Part shown: positions 6,526-16,460 of the stretch, one piece after another
Layout of the letters: the number at the start of each line of letters is the position of its first letter
Position numbering within the stretch: position 1 is the stretch's first letter
Assembly: GCA_029238215.1 (NCBI GenBank)
Contig: JAQWGN010000007.1
Span: forward strand, 1-64,000
Reading direction: 5' to 3'
DNA from: Flavobacteriaceae bacterium
GTDB taxonomy: Bacteria > Bacteroidota > Bacteroidia > Flavobacteriales > Flavobacteriaceae
Length of the DNA stretch: 64,000 nucleotides
Made by a program: the position numbers and the translations under genes
The notes under the pieces: model-generated
What the model was told of the DNA's origin: nothing
Seen by the model: only the letters and a program-made list of their open reading frames with translations
Databases searched by the model: none

Positions 6526-6810
6526 ATGAATAAATACTTAATCAAAAGAGAAATTGAGGGAGCTTCACAAATACCTAGCGAAAAATTAGACGAAATAGGA
6601 CAAGGTTCTGAATCAGTTTTAATTGCAATGAGAAGTGAGGGAAAGAAAATTGAACAAGAACATAGTTATATAGCTGGAAATAATGTTTTCTGCGTCTACA
6701 ATGCTGATTCTGAAGGCACTGTAAAAGAGCATGCTGAAAGAGCTGGAGTTCCTGCTAATGAAATTACTTTAATATCGAGTATTTTAAAACATAACACTAG
6801 TAATAACTAA
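6526..6810 (+). CDS. DUF4242 family small protein
   Basis: This 94-residue protein begins MNKYLIKREIEGASQIPSEK and contains EHSYIAGNNVFCVYNADSEG and VKEHAERAGVPANEIT. The order of an xxREIxGA strand, a helix, a YCVY-type strand and a xEHAxRxGxPA helix is that of DUF4242, a ferredoxin-like fold whose members include a characterised actinobacterial nickel-binding protein. No signal peptide is present, so it acts in the cytoplasm. It sits exactly between two integrase remnants and ends at the base before the second one, so it is probably cargo carried beside an integrase. Its biological role is not known. Confidence 0.75.
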   Translation: MNKYLIKREIEGASQIPSEKLDEIGQGSESVLIAMRSEGKKIEQEHSYIAGNNVFCVYNADSEGTVKEHAERAGVPANEITLISSILKHNTSNN

Positions 6811-6870
6811 GCCAGTAGGCACATCTTTTTCTTTAAGTTCAGGGAGTTTTACACCACGTAAATAGGGATA
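6811..6870 (-). pseudogene. Integrase C-terminal remnant 2
   Basis: The reverse strand reads YLRGVKLPELKEKDVPTG, aligning with YLRGLEVAELKEEDMPMV at the end of the integrase at 2960-4033. The active-site Tyr position is kept but everything upstream is gone. It is more diverged than remnant 1, so it derives from a different integrase. Confidence 0.6.
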
Positions 6871-6890
6871 GTTTTTTATATATTTAGATC

Positions 6891-7238
6891 ATGAAAAAGC
6901 TAATACTCACGCTATTATGTATTCCTCTTTTTTCTTTGGCACAAGAAAATACAGAAAACCAACGAATCTTTAATCCAGACCGTACTGTTATTGAAGCTCA
7001 GGCATCATGTGGAATATGCATGTTTGATATGCAAGGAAAAGAGTGCGCGCTAGCCGTTCAAGTCAATGATTCAACGTATTATGTAAAAGGTGCTGGAATT
7101 GATGATTATGGAGACGCACATGCCGAAGAAGGATTTTGTAATGCCATTCGCGATGTAATTATTCAAGGGGAGGTTGTTGATGCGACATTCCAACTAACCT
7201 ACGTTGAATTGAAGGCAGATAAAGCATTAAAAAACTAA
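6891..7238 (+). CDS. Exported DUF6370 family protein
   Basis: This 115-residue protein has a signal peptide (MKKLILTLLCIPLFSLAQ). The mature part has a CGICMFDMQGKECALAV segment and the conserved block GIDDYGDAHAEEGFCNAIRD, which I recognise as DUF6370. The three clustered cysteines, His and acidic residues suggest metal binding or a disulfide-stabilised fold, but no biochemical role is established. It should be periplasmic. It is the last gene of the accessory stretch; nothing else links it to its neighbours. Confidence 0.75.
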   Translation: MKKLILTLLCIPLFSLAQENTENQRIFNPDRTVIEAQASCGICMFDMQGKECALAVQVNDSTYYVKGAGIDDYGDAHAEEGFCNAIRDVIIQGEVVDATFQLTYVELKADKALKN

Positions 7239-7279
7239 AATAAGCACCAAAGCATAGGAATTCGCACTCCTTGTAGAAT

Positions 7280-8008
7280 TTACCTTCTATCATAAACTGT
7301 TTCAAAAGGCACTCGGCATCGGTCTCCCCATATTCCACTATTCCCTTCGCGAATGCCGCATGAAATAATCATATTTATATCGGCACCTCTAGGTAGGCGT
7401 AGTAATTTCTTTACCATTTTACTGTCGAAACCTTCCATGGGACAGGTGTCGTATCCCTTTTCTGCCATGGCAAGCATAAAGGTTTGTGCAGCAAGCGCAC
7501 AAGACTTGTGTACAACCGTACGCATTTGTGACTCAGAAACTTCTCGTACTACAGGACGAAAAATTCCCATAACATTTACCGTCAGCTTGCGGATAATGCC
7601 CAGTAATCGAAAAAAACGACCATACAAGAAAGGCATTAATTTTCCGTAATAGACCTCTCTTACAGCAATGCGTTTTTTTTGTTTTTCCTTAGGGCTATTT
7701 CGCGCGATATTATCTTTTTCAAAGTCGAGGATAAACCGTGCTCTAGAACGAAACAAATCCTGGCGTGTAACAAAAACTACCCATTGTTGTGCAGTTGAAG
7801 CAGCTGTTTGATTTAAACAAGCCTTTGTTAGCTTTTCGCGCCATAAACCATCTGTTAGGTGAATAAATTGCCACAATTGCATGTTTGAGCTTGTAGGGGC
7901 AAGAGTAGCTTGCTTTAAGCAATCTTTTATTTCATCAGGATCAATAGATTCTGTGTTGCTGAAAATCCGAACAGAGCGGCGATGCTCTAAAAATTTTAAT
8001 AAATGCAT
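7280..8008 (-). CDS. Nitroreductase family protein
   Basis: This 242-residue flavoprotein has the family N-terminus FLEHRRSVRIFSNTESIDPD followed by LKQATLAPTSSNMQLWQFI, where Arg and Ser bind the FMN phosphate. The C-terminal part has the YDTCPMEGFD and IISCGIREG segments of the NfsB/FRP fold. It should transfer hydride from NAD(P)H to quinones, nitro compounds or related acceptors as a cytoplasmic FMN dimer. It is a little longer than typical members because of a middle insert (about 115-150, LYGRFFRLLGIIRKLTVNV). It is followed on the same strand by the aldo/keto reductase gene, 43 bp or more away. The specific substrate is unknown. Confidence 0.85.
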   Translation of the reverse strand: MHLLKFLEHRRSVRIFSNTESIDPDEIKDCLKQATLAPTSSNMQLWQFIHLTDGLWREKLTKACLNQTAASTAQQWVVFVTRQDLFRSRARFILDFEKDNIARNSPKEKQKKRIAVREVYYGKLMPFLYGRFFRLLGIIRKLTVNVMGIFRPVVREVSESQMRTVVHKSCALAAQTFMLAMAEKGYDTCPMEGFDSKMVKKLLRLPRGADINMIISCGIREGNSGIWGDRCRVPFETVYDRR

Positions 8009-8050
8009 GGTTAAATATACGGGCTTTCGTTCCTAAATCTTGTTATTTTT

Positions 8051-8992
8051 TCACCAAGGCAATTGAAGTGGCGCCACTTCGGTCTCATAAAAGTTGTGAA
8101 GTTGTTTTACGAGTGTTTCTGAAAGCTTTTTTTCTGCACTAGATACATTACATAAAAGTTGTTCTTTAGAAATACTTCCTGGAATTACACACGAAATAAG
8201 GTCGTGAGACAAACAAAAAGCTAAGGCTACTTGCGCAAGGTTTTGATCGGGACCAACTATAGTTTCAAGTTTGTTTACCAATTCCGCACGCACGCCAATT
8301 TCCTCTTTAGACCATCGATTTCGAACCCCCGTAAACACGCTTTTTTTGGTGTATTTTCCCGTTAGCCATCCCGAGTCTAGCGGTATTTTGGCTACTACAA
8401 CGGCCTCTTTTTCTCGAATAATACTGGAAGCTTGGAGGATGTTTTGGTGAAAAATATTAAAAAATGCATGCAGGATAGTGGATTGGGTTGTTGTCAATAA
8501 CAAATCAATTTCTGCGCATGATTCGATAGACGCACCATAAGCCAGAATCTTCCCTTCTTCTTTTAAACGTTCCAAGATATTGTAATGATCATTTTTAGTT
8601 CCATCTAAATACGAAATAGGCGGACTATGAATAATGACCGAATCAAGATAATCGAGCCCCATCCGTTTTAGGCTACCTTCAATAGTTGATTTAATGTGCT
8701 TGGCATTAAAATCTACCGTTCCATCAACCAACCTGCCAAACTTCGAGTTTATTACAACCGCATTTCGATTTACTTTTTTTAATGCCTTTCCCAAACGAAG
8801 CTCACCCGTTCCGTTTCCATAAACTGGGGCAGTATCGTAAAAGTTTACCCCTAAGTCAAAAGCCTTTTCTACCAAATAGATAGCCTCGCGTTCTTCCAAA
8901 TTTTTCCATCCCGAATTGATGCCTAACTGCCAAGCGCCAAACCCAATTTCAGATATGGGCGTATGTCTTTTAACATAAGTATTATACTTCAT
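8051..8992 (-). CDS. Aldo/keto reductase
   Basis: A (beta/alpha)8 NADPH-dependent oxidoreductase of 313 residues starting at the ATG at 8992; a TTG seven codons upstream is less likely. The tetrad is visible: Asp and Tyr in FYDTAPVYGNG, Lys in VINSKFG and His in VIIHSPP. SRGSxLG-like start features (ISEIGFGAWQLG) and a NADP-site (VIPGSISKEQL) place it with the AKR11/12-type general reductases that act on aldehydes and sugars. The protein is cytoplasmic. Its physiological substrate cannot be told. Confidence 0.88.
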   Translation of the reverse strand: MKYNTYVKRHTPISEIGFGAWQLGINSGWKNLEEREAIYLVEKAFDLGVNFYDTAPVYGNGTGELRLGKALKKVNRNAVVINSKFGRLVDGTVDFNAKHIKSTIEGSLKRMGLDYLDSVIIHSPPISYLDGTKNDHYNILERLKEEGKILAYGASIESCAEIDLLLTTTQSTILHAFFNIFHQNILQASSIIREKEAVVVAKIPLDSGWLTGKYTKKSVFTGVRNRWSKEEIGVRAELVNKLETIVGPDQNLAQVALAFCLSHDLISCVIPGSISKEQLLCNVSSAEKKLSETLVKQLHNFYETEVAPLQLPW

Positions 8993-9098
8993 AACGCGTT
9001 TTTGTATAAACAACGAAAGTAGTTAAAAAGGATGCCTTAGAACACCTTGTTTTTTACTCCGTGTAGATGCGTTGTAAAGGTAGTTTTAATACATTATT

Positions 9099-9106
9099 TA
9101 TATTTG
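9099..9106 (+). promoter_or_regulatory. Candidate -7 box upstream of the GH81 gene
   Basis: TATATTTG fits the Bacteroidota TAnnTTTG box, 31 bp before the start codon. No good -33 TTG is found at the usual distance, and the tandem operator of the other glucan genes is absent here. Confidence 0.35.
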
Positions 9107-9137
9107 AATAATATATTTACATATCAAATAAATATAG

Positions 9138-12100
9138 ATGGTATTAAATACAAACTCCTTATTAAATATAGCAAAACAGTTGTTTTTTGTTTTAGGGTTG
9201 GTGATATGTGTAACTCCAATTTACGCACAAGTATCGGTCGGATCGGGGAGTTATTCAGCGAATCACCCAGGGGCTGATGAAGCAGGAAGAAATAATTTTC
9301 CATCTGGTTCGCCACAGCTTTCAGGAAATGCCGTTGGAAAACCAGTACCAACAAACGACTGGTGGTCAAGCCTTGTTAAAGAAAACCATGCGTCAAACTT
9401 ATTTAATTACCCCCTTACCCTTAGCACACTAAACAACGGGCTTATCATGACCTATATTCCATGGGGTGTTATTGGAGATAATGCACCTATCGAAATCGGC
9501 CTAACGGGATTAAATGCTTCGCGAGTTACTGTTTCTGATTATTCAGACTGGACAATGACTATGAACTGGAACGATGGCACTAGAGACATGAAAGCGACTT
9601 CAGGAATTGGAATGCCTTTTGTGTATTTTGAAAAAAATGCAGGAACCTCAGTTTCTATAAAAGTTAATAATGGAACTGCTAGCATTTCTAACGAAATGCT
9701 TATTGTAGAGAATGCCAGTCATGACGCAGATTTTATTGTTTACGCACCGGCAGGAAGTACTTGGACCAACTCGGGGAATACATACACCTCTACATTAAAC
9801 GGAAAAAATTATTGGTCGGCGGTTATGCTACCCCAAAACACGGCCAATGTTCAAGGAAAAGCGACGGAGTTAAAAAAATACGCCTATGTTTTTCCAACCA
9901 ATACAACCACCACTTGGAACTACAATCAAACTACGTCTAAGGTAGTTACTGAATTTAATGTAACAACAGCAATAAAAGAAGGAACGAACACCAATGTATT
10001 GATGGGGTTATTACCTCACCAATGGAGCAATTTGGATCCTACTTCTGCAACCCCAGCAGAAACCTCATATGGTTCTGTACGAGGGGAATTAAAAATGTTA
10101 GATGGAAATAGTTTTAAAGTCTCACATTTATTTAAAGGCATTTTGCCAACGCTTCCTAATGTAACAAACTACAGTACAGGCTTTGACCCAACTAAACTAG
10201 ATTCTAAAATAGGGGCTATAGAAAATGAAGGCCTTTCTACATGGACAGATTCTTACAATGACGGACAGGTATTGAATCGATTGGTTCAAACCGCACGCAT
10301 TGCCGATCAAACAGGCGATATAGAAGCACGGGATAAAATGATTGCAACCGTTAAAGAGCGTGTGGAGGACTGGTTGTCGTATCAGCAAGGCGAAGTAGCC
10401 TTTTTATTTTATTATAATACGACTTGGGATGCATTAATTGGATACCCTGCAGGCCATGGACAGGATTCAAATCTTAATGACCACCACTTTCATTGGGGGT
10501 ATTTTGTGCACGCAGCTGCCTTTTTAGAACAAGTTGAGCCCGGTTGGGCCGACCAATGGGGGCCCATGATAGACCTTCTTATTCGAGATGCTGCCTCTAC
10601 AGATAGAAACGATGCAATGTTTCCTTTTTTACGAAACTTTAGCCCCTATGCCGGTCATAGCTGGGCCAATGGCTTTGCCACATTCCCCAACGGGAATGAC
10701 CAAGAGTCAACTTCGGAGAGTATGCAGTTCGCTTCTTCCCTCATTCATTGGGGAACAATTACAGAAAATGATACCATTCGTGATTTAGGAATCTATATAT
10801 ATACTACTGAGCAATCAGCTGTTGAAGAGTATTGGTTTGATATGTATGACCGTAATTTTCAACCATCACAACAGTATAGTGTGGTATCACGCGTTTGGGG
10901 GAATTCGTATGATAACGGAACATTCTGGACTTCCGATATTGCTGCTTCATATGGGATAGAGCTTTACCCTATCCATGCAGGATCTCTTTATTTGGGGCAC
11001 AACAAAGCTTACGCCGAAAACTTGTGGATAGAAATGGCATCGAATACGGGAATTTTAAGCAATCAGGAGAATGCCAACTTGTGGCATGACACCTATTGGA
11101 AATTTTTATCACTAACCGATGCGCAAGCAGCAATTGATTTATACGACAGCTACCCAGATAGAATCTTAAAGTTTGGAATTTCAGACCCACAAACCTATCA
11201 CTGGCTTCACGCGATGAATGCTCTTGGCCCTGTTGATGCTTCTATCACAGCAAATTACCCAATTGCAGCCGCATTTACAGACAATACGAATTATACGACA
11301 TACGTAGCTCACAACTATTCAAATACACCAATAACAGTAAACTTTTCTGATGGTTTTAACCTTGATGTGCCTGCTGGCGAGATGGTTACTAGTAGAGATG
11401 TTGAAGTTGATGGCGAACTTTCAGTAGACTTTAATCAAGCCTATGCAGGCGGTAGTGTAAACTTAGCGTTAGCTGTTACTGGTAATGGAGTGACTAAAGT
11501 CGAATTTTTTGATGGCAGCACCCTAATTGCAACAGATACAACGGCTCCTTATGAAACACAAGTTACCGACCTAGCTTTAGGCGTTCATGGGATGTATGCC
11601 AAAGTTTTTGTTGAACAAGGATTTAATAACTCCAACAGCGTAACAGTGCAAGTAGGAGAACAAATCCCTTATGCAGAAATCAATGTTATTCCAGGCGTTA
11701 TTGAAGCGGGGCTTTATGATAAATTTGAAGGCGGACTTGGTCAAAATATTGCCTATGTAGACAACTCGCAATCCAACGCAGGTGATGTACGTTCAGATGA
11801 ATATGTAGATGCTGCAGTAGTAACCAACGAGGGGACAACCGTAGGCTGGAATAACGCAGGCGAATGGTTAGAATACACTGTAGATGTACAAACATCTGGA
11901 AACTACACCCTTCAAATCCGCTATGCTTCAGGAAATTCAAGCGGGGGAGGCCCCATCTATTTTGAGATTGATGGCGAGCCAATTACGAATCAAATTTCTT
12001 TTGCTGGAACTCAAGACTGGAGTAACTGGGCTACAAAGACCGTATCGAATGTTCCCCTTCAAAAGGGAGTACAGGTGTTACGCTTGGTGGTTGTTAACGG

Positions 12101-13910
12101 AGAATACAACATTGGAAAGATGACCTTTAGTTATGCATCTCCATTGGCCTATGACCCGCCAATTGCTGACGCAGGAACTAATATCTCAACAACATTAGCT
12201 AGTAGCAATGTAACTTTAGACGGTTCTGGAAGTTATACACCTCAGGTACAAACAACAGCATACAATTGGACTCAAGTATATGGTCCAACAGCATTAAACT
12301 TTAGTAGCACTTCAGTAATTTCTCCTACGGTTTCTAATTTAGTTGAGGGAGTATACAAGTGTGTGCTTACGTTGAGCACCAACGACCATAGTTCAAAGGA
12401 TGAAGTGCTGATTATTGTATCTCAGTCTGGAAATGCTACACCGTCTATATTTATAACGGCTCCAAACGATGGCAGTTCGTTTACCACAGATGAGAGCATT
12501 ACAATAACAGCCGCGGCATCTGATTTGGATGGAACAATCACAAAAGTTGAATTTTATCAAGGCAATACCAAAATAGGGGAAGACACAACAAGTCCATTTA
12601 GTTATGTTTGGACAGACCTTTCTGCAGGATCGTATTCCCTAACGGCAAAAGCGACTGACAATGGTGGTGCAACAAAAGTTTCACCTGCTGTTCAAGTAGA
12701 TGTAAGCGAAGTGACCTCGTGTACAATCACAGACAATCAGGCGAGCCAAGGATCGTTCTCTGTTGGTTATCGCACTACGTTTGAAACGGTAGGCAGTAGC
12801 GTAACGATAAGCATTACCCTACTTGATACTGATAAGCAGGGACCTCAAGCCTATTTATGGAAGCAGTCGCCTTTTCAAGAATCTCAGATGAATCATGTTG
12901 AAGGAAACACATTCTCAGCAACGGTTGGCGGATTGACGGCAGGCGAAACCATTAGCTATGCGGTAAAATTTGCTTATTCTGGAGGTCTTTCTGCTACTAA
13001 ATACATGAGTTATGTAGTTGGGAACAATTGTAATTCAAGCGAGCAAGACAACGATGGGCCAACCAACTTTACTGCCAGCGTTGGAACAGTGAGTGCGCGA
13101 TCGGTAGAGCTACTGTTACAAGCAGACGAAGATTCTACATCGGTTGTTTACACCGTGGTTTATGGTCAAGAGGAAGTAACAAAAACTGGGACTCCTGGAC
13201 AGCAAACTGCATTGGTTATTAATGGCTTAAGTGCTGAAACTACGTATAGCTTTAGTGTTTCAGCAGCCGATATAAGCGGAAATACAGCAGCGAACAATCC
13301 AATTTCATTGTCTGCCACAACAACAGCAAACACGAATACCGAGTGTTTTGGCACAGCCTCCGATGCGCAGCAGGGTTCGTTTAGCACTGGGTATTCGTAT
13401 AGTTTTGAAACGGTTGGATCAAGTGTAACCATAACGTTTGAACTTTTAGATACAGATAAAACAGGAGTGAATGCTTATTTATGGAAACAAGTTCCTTTTG
13501 TTGAAACCACAATGTCAAATGTTTCTGGAAATAAATTCTCCACAACGGTAAATGGCCTTACAGCAGGGCAAACCATTAGTTACGCATGTAAGTTTGCCTT
13601 TGCAGGCGGGTTGGCAGCAACTAAATATTTTAGCTATACCGTTGGGGAGCAATGTACTCTAAGCACAAACCTAATAGATAATACACCTGCAGTTAGCTTC
13701 TATCCAAACCCAGCAAAAAATATGTTATACTCCAATGCGCTTCAAGCCAAGGTCGATAAAATGGAGCTTTACAGCATAACGGGGAAGAAGTTAATGGAGC
13801 TTAACAAAGGCCTTGAGCAAATCCGTGTTGATGGATTGACTAGCGGATTGTATTTAATAAAGGTTTATCAAAGGGAGAAACAATCCTTTTATAGAATTGT
13901 TATAGAATAA
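9138..13910 (+). CDS. Secreted multimodular GH81 endo-beta-1,3-glucanase
   Basis: This is a 1590-residue protein with a signal peptide (to about 31). The GH81 catalytic region (about 45-750) has VPTNDWWSSLV at its start, the DHHFHWGYF motif (near 447-455, general acid Asp) and the DQESTSESMQF motif (near 520-530, catalytic Glu). Then follow an Ig-like domain (about 753-841), a CBM6 (about 845-998), a PKD-like domain (about 1004-1095), a second Ig-like domain (about 1101-1190), a module resembling CBM56 (1194-1297), an FN3 domain (1298-1398), a second copy of that module (1402-1507) and a T9SS type A tail (from about 1518). It should cut beta-1,3-glucans such as laminarin or curdlan at the cell surface. 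The CBM56 assignment is from memory of the family and tentative. The gene ends 2 bp from the convergent receptor gene. Confidence 0.92.
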   Translation: MVLNTNSLLNIAKQLFFVLGLVICVTPIYAQVSVGSGSYSANHPGADEAGRNNFPSGSPQLSGNAVGKPVPTNDWWSSLVKENHASNLFNYPLTLSTLNNGLIMTYIPWGVIGDNAPIEIGLTGLNASRVTVSDYSDWTMTMNWNDGTRDMKATSGIGMPFVYFEKNAGTSVSIKVNNGTASISNEMLIVENASHDADFIVYAPAGSTWTNSGNTYTSTLNGKNYWSAVMLPQNTANVQGKATELKKYAYVFPTNTTTTWNYNQTTSKVVTEFNVTTAIKEGTNTNVLMGLLPHQWSNLDPTSATPAETSYGSVRGELKMLDGNSFKVSHLFKGILPTLPNVTNYSTGFDPTKLDSKIGAIENEGLSTWTDSYNDGQVLNRLVQTARIADQTGDIEARDKMIATVKERVEDWLSYQQGEVAFLFYYNTTWDALIGYPAGHGQDSNLNDHHFHWGYFVHAAAFLEQVEPGWADQWGPMIDLLIRDAASTDRNDAMFPFLRNFSPYAGHSWANGFATFPNGNDQESTSESMQFASSLIHWGTITENDTIRDLGIYIYTTEQSAVEEYWFDMYDRNFQPSQQYSVVSRVWGNSYDNGTFWTSDIAASYGIELYPIHAGSLYLGHNKAYAENLWIEMASNTGILSNQENANLWHDTYWKFLSLTDAQAAIDLYDSYPDRILKFGISDPQTYHWLHAMNALGPVDASITANYPIAAAFTDNTNYTTYVAHNYSNTPITVNFSDGFNLDVPAGEMVTSRDVEVDGELSVDFNQAYAGGSVNLALAVTGNGVTKVEFFDGSTLIATDTTAPYETQVTDLALGVHGMYAKVFVEQGFNNSNSVTVQVGEQIPYAEINVIPGVIEAGLYDKFEGGLGQNIAYVDNSQSNAGDVRSDEYVDAAVVTNEGTTVGWNNAGEWLEYTVDVQTSGNYTLQIRYASGNSSGGGPIYFEIDGEPITNQISFAGTQDWSNWATKTVSNVPLQKGVQVLRLVVVNGEYNIGKMTFSYASPLAYDPPIADAGTNISTTLASSNVTLDGSGSYTPQVQTTAYNWTQVYGPTALNFSSTSVISPTVSNLVEGVYKCVLTLSTNDHSSKDEVLIIVSQSGNATPSIFITAPNDGSSFTTDESITITAAASDLDGTITKVEFYQGNTKIGEDTTSPFSYVWTDLSAGSYSLTAKATDNGGATKVSPAVQVDVSEVTSCTITDNQASQGSFSVGYRTTFETVGSSVTISITLLDTDKQGPQAYLWKQSPFQESQMNHVEGNTFSATVGGLTAGETISYAVKFAYSGGLSATKYMSYVVGNNCNSSEQDNDGPTNFTASVGTVSARSVELLLQADEDSTSVVYTVVYGQEEVTKTGTPGQQTALVINGLSAETTYSFSVSAADISGNTAANNPISLSATTTANTNTECFGTASDAQQGSFSTGYSYSFETVGSSVTITFELLDTDKTGVNAYLWKQVPFVETTMSNVSGNKFSTTVNGLTAGQTISYACKFAFAGGLAATKYFSYTVGEQCTLSTNLIDNTPAVSFYPNPAKNMLYSNALQAKVDKMELYSITGKKLMELNKGLEQIRVDGLTSGLYLIKVYQREKQSFYRIVIE

Positions 13911-13912
13911 GA

Positions 13913-16375
13913 TTAGAATTCTCTTTTACCGAACTCACTGTCAATAAATTTGGACTTATTTTTTCCATTTTTAAAGGTGTAAGAAAGGTTGAGAACTATC
14001 ATGTCTACTTCATAGATATAATTGGTAGTGGTGTAAAACGAATCTTCTCTCCATGTTGAGATTCGTTGTTCATTGGTGTTTAACATCCCCATATCAATGT
14101 TAAGCCATTGCATGGTAGCTTTAAGCCGATTGTTCAAAAACGTTTTTTGAAGCGTTAAGTTAGGACTATAATACCTTGAGTCTTCTCCTTGTGCTGTAAT
14201 CCGATCAGACATATAATTGAACGAAAGCTGAACCAATGCATTTTCCCAAAAAGAGTAACTGGTATTTACGTTTACGGTGTATTGGGTAGCGTTTGTATCA
14301 ACCAAACGATTATCAAATTCTCCATCTATAGAATAGCGGTATAGGTTGGCACCAACAAAACTATTCCATTTGTTAGAGGGTTTTAATGCTGCTCCAAGCT
14401 CAATTCCAACAGTTTTAGCAGTTCCAATGTTTGAATAAATCCGGTTCAGAATAGTATCGTTATAAACCGTATTAACTCTGTTAACTGCATTTTTTGTGTT
14501 TCTAAAGTATGCTGTAGCAAAAACACGATTTCCAGGCTTTATCTTTTTTTCAATACCTAACTCAACCAAATCTATAAACTCGGGCTTTAGGTTTGGATCC
14601 CCTTGTTCTAATGTTTCGGAGTGTTCGCGTTCTGGAAAAGGATTCATTTTAAAGGTTGTCGTTCGCGCTACACGCTTACTGTAGGCAAGCTTAAGTGTTG
14701 TTTTATCATCAACCGTATAACTAATCGCAGCAGAAGGATATAATTTTGTAAAGTCATAAGCGAATACTTCGTTTATGGTATTGGCTTTGTCTTTTAGCAG
14801 TAAATTTCTGTCCATCGATTCGACACGTACTCCTGCGCTGTACTGTAGCCCTCCTTTTGACCCTGAAAGTTGCGTGTAAAAGGCATGTATTTCTCTTTTC
14901 AGATTTACTTCGCTAGAGAATTCGGGCACTAAGGAAAAGACATCGTTGTAATCGGTACGTCTTTGGTAAATAAAGTCTCCGCTATGATCTAAGTTGCGGT
15001 ATTGATATCCCAGTTCCATTTTAATATTTTTAAAAGGGGAAAATGAATAGTCAAGCTTTGCTCGAGTGCCGTATAAAGGATTATCGTTGGTGTTGTATTC
15101 ATCTTGATATAAAATGGTGTTGTCAGGATGACCTACGTTTTGATTTTCTGTTGGCCCACCCAAAAGCGTATACTCATATAAAAAAGAAAGGCTAAGTTTC
15201 GATGCATTTGAAAACGTATGGCTATAATCTATACTACCAAGAGCAAAATCACTTTTCCGTTCTCTTAAATTATGATTAAAATAAGAGAATGAAGACGTCC
15301 TTGATGCGCCTCCAACAGGGCTGATGGAATGATTATCGTAATAAACGATATCTGCCAATCGCTTTTTTGAACGCTTTCCTGCAAAAACGCCAACGCTTAG
15401 CGCATTGAATTTGTTTGGAAAGAATTCTATGTTAAACCTTCCATTGTAATTGGTTTCATCAAAACTACGTTCTCCTGTAGACGGGAAGCGGGTTAATGTA
15501 TTGTCAATAATGGTATACACATCTCCTTCGCGCCTACCTCCTTTATCGTTGCGTTGGTAGTTAGCGCCAAACGAAACATTCCAAGCCTCATTGGTGATAT
15601 TATAGGTTGCATCAGCGCCATAGCGTTGGTGTGATATCTCGTTTCCATAGGTTTCAATGGATGGAAGTCCTCCTTTTAAATTCACCTGCCCAAAGGCACC
15701 TTCAAGTTTACCACGGGTTGTTAAAATATTCAAAACGCCTCCTTTTCCTTCAGGATCGTATTTTGCTGAAGGCGCAGTAATAACTTCAATACTTTCAATA
15801 GCATTTGCAGGAAGTTGTTCAATAAGTGCAGTTGCATCACCTTGAAGTGGCTTCCCATTAAGTAAAACAACAAAACCAGCACTTCCGCGAATACGAATTG
15901 TTCCTTGTCCGTTTATACTTATTGCCGGGAGTTGCCGTATAATATCCATAGCTGTTCCACCTTCAGCACTTTTAAATGCGTTTGCTGCATATACTTGACG
16001 GTCTATCTTTGAGATCATGGTTGCTGCTTCTCCCAGTACCGTAACCTCGTTCAAATTGTTACCTAAACGCAAAGGAATGATGCCTAAATCAATTTTAGAA
16101 GTTGAATTATTGAGGTTGATGTCCGCTGTTTTTTGAGTGCGGTAGCCCAAAAACGAACTTTCTAAGAAATAGATTCCTTGCGGTATGTTTTTAAATAAAA
16201 AAGCACCCTTCCCGTCGGTCACCATGCCAGAAACCAATGCGTTAGTTTCTTGGTTATAAACAGCCACAGTGGCATATTCTAGAGGTGTATTTTGATCGTC
16301 TGTAATCGTTCCGCTAAGTTGTCCGTGGATGTTATATACAGTTAAAACTAGGCATAGTAGGATGGTTTTTTTCAT
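13913..16375 (-). CDS. TonB-dependent outer-membrane receptor (non-SusC type)
   Basis: This 820-residue protein has a signal peptide (MKKTILLCLVLTVYNIHGQ), an N-terminal carboxypeptidase-regulatory-like domain (about 20-105, SGTITDDQNTPLEYATVAVY), a plug domain (about 125-225, with IRIRGSAGFVVLLNGKPL and IESIEVITAPSAKYDPEG), and a 22-strand-type beta-barrel to the C-terminus (outer membrane beta-barrel family). It should take up a ligand with energy from TonB-ExbBD. No SusD partner and no regulator adjoin it, so the ligand could be a metal chelate, peptide or oligosaccharide. The last residues (SEFGKREF) end in Phe, as barrel proteins often do. Confidence 0.9.
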   Translation of the reverse strand: MKKTILLCLVLTVYNIHGQLSGTITDDQNTPLEYATVAVYNQETNALVSGMVTDGKGAFLFKNIPQGIYFLESSFLGYRTQKTADINLNNSTSKIDLGIIPLRLGNNLNEVTVLGEAATMISKIDRQVYAANAFKSAEGGTAMDIIRQLPAISINGQGTIRIRGSAGFVVLLNGKPLQGDATALIEQLPANAIESIEVITAPSAKYDPEGKGGVLNILTTRGKLEGAFGQVNLKGGLPSIETYGNEISHQRYGADATYNITNEAWNVSFGANYQRNDKGGRREGDVYTIIDNTLTRFPSTGERSFDETNYNGRFNIEFFPNKFNALSVGVFAGKRSKKRLADIVYYDNHSISPVGGASRTSSFSYFNHNLRERKSDFALGSIDYSHTFSNASKLSLSFLYEYTLLGGPTENQNVGHPDNTILYQDEYNTNDNPLYGTRAKLDYSFSPFKNIKMELGYQYRNLDHSGDFIYQRRTDYNDVFSLVPEFSSEVNLKREIHAFYTQLSGSKGGLQYSAGVRVESMDRNLLLKDKANTINEVFAYDFTKLYPSAAISYTVDDKTTLKLAYSKRVARTTTFKMNPFPEREHSETLEQGDPNLKPEFIDLVELGIEKKIKPGNRVFATAYFRNTKNAVNRVNTVYNDTILNRIYSNIGTAKTVGIELGAALKPSNKWNSFVGANLYRYSIDGEFDNRLVDTNATQYTVNVNTSYSFWENALVQLSFNYMSDRITAQGEDSRYYSPNLTLQKTFLNNRLKATMQWLNIDMGMLNTNEQRISTWREDSFYTTTNYIYEVDMIVLNLSYTFKNGKNKSKFIDSEFGKREF

Positions 16376-16460
16376 AACAAGTACAGTTGCTTAAATATTA
16401 ACAGCAAAAGTAATTTTTTAAATGAAAAGCAAGGGTCATTTCAAAAAAAGGATTTTTAAA

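Noticed and set aside
9047-9066. Operator of the ATTGTATA type upstream of the GH81 gene
   Set aside because: The expected position 33-34 bp before the -7 box holds no matching half-sites.
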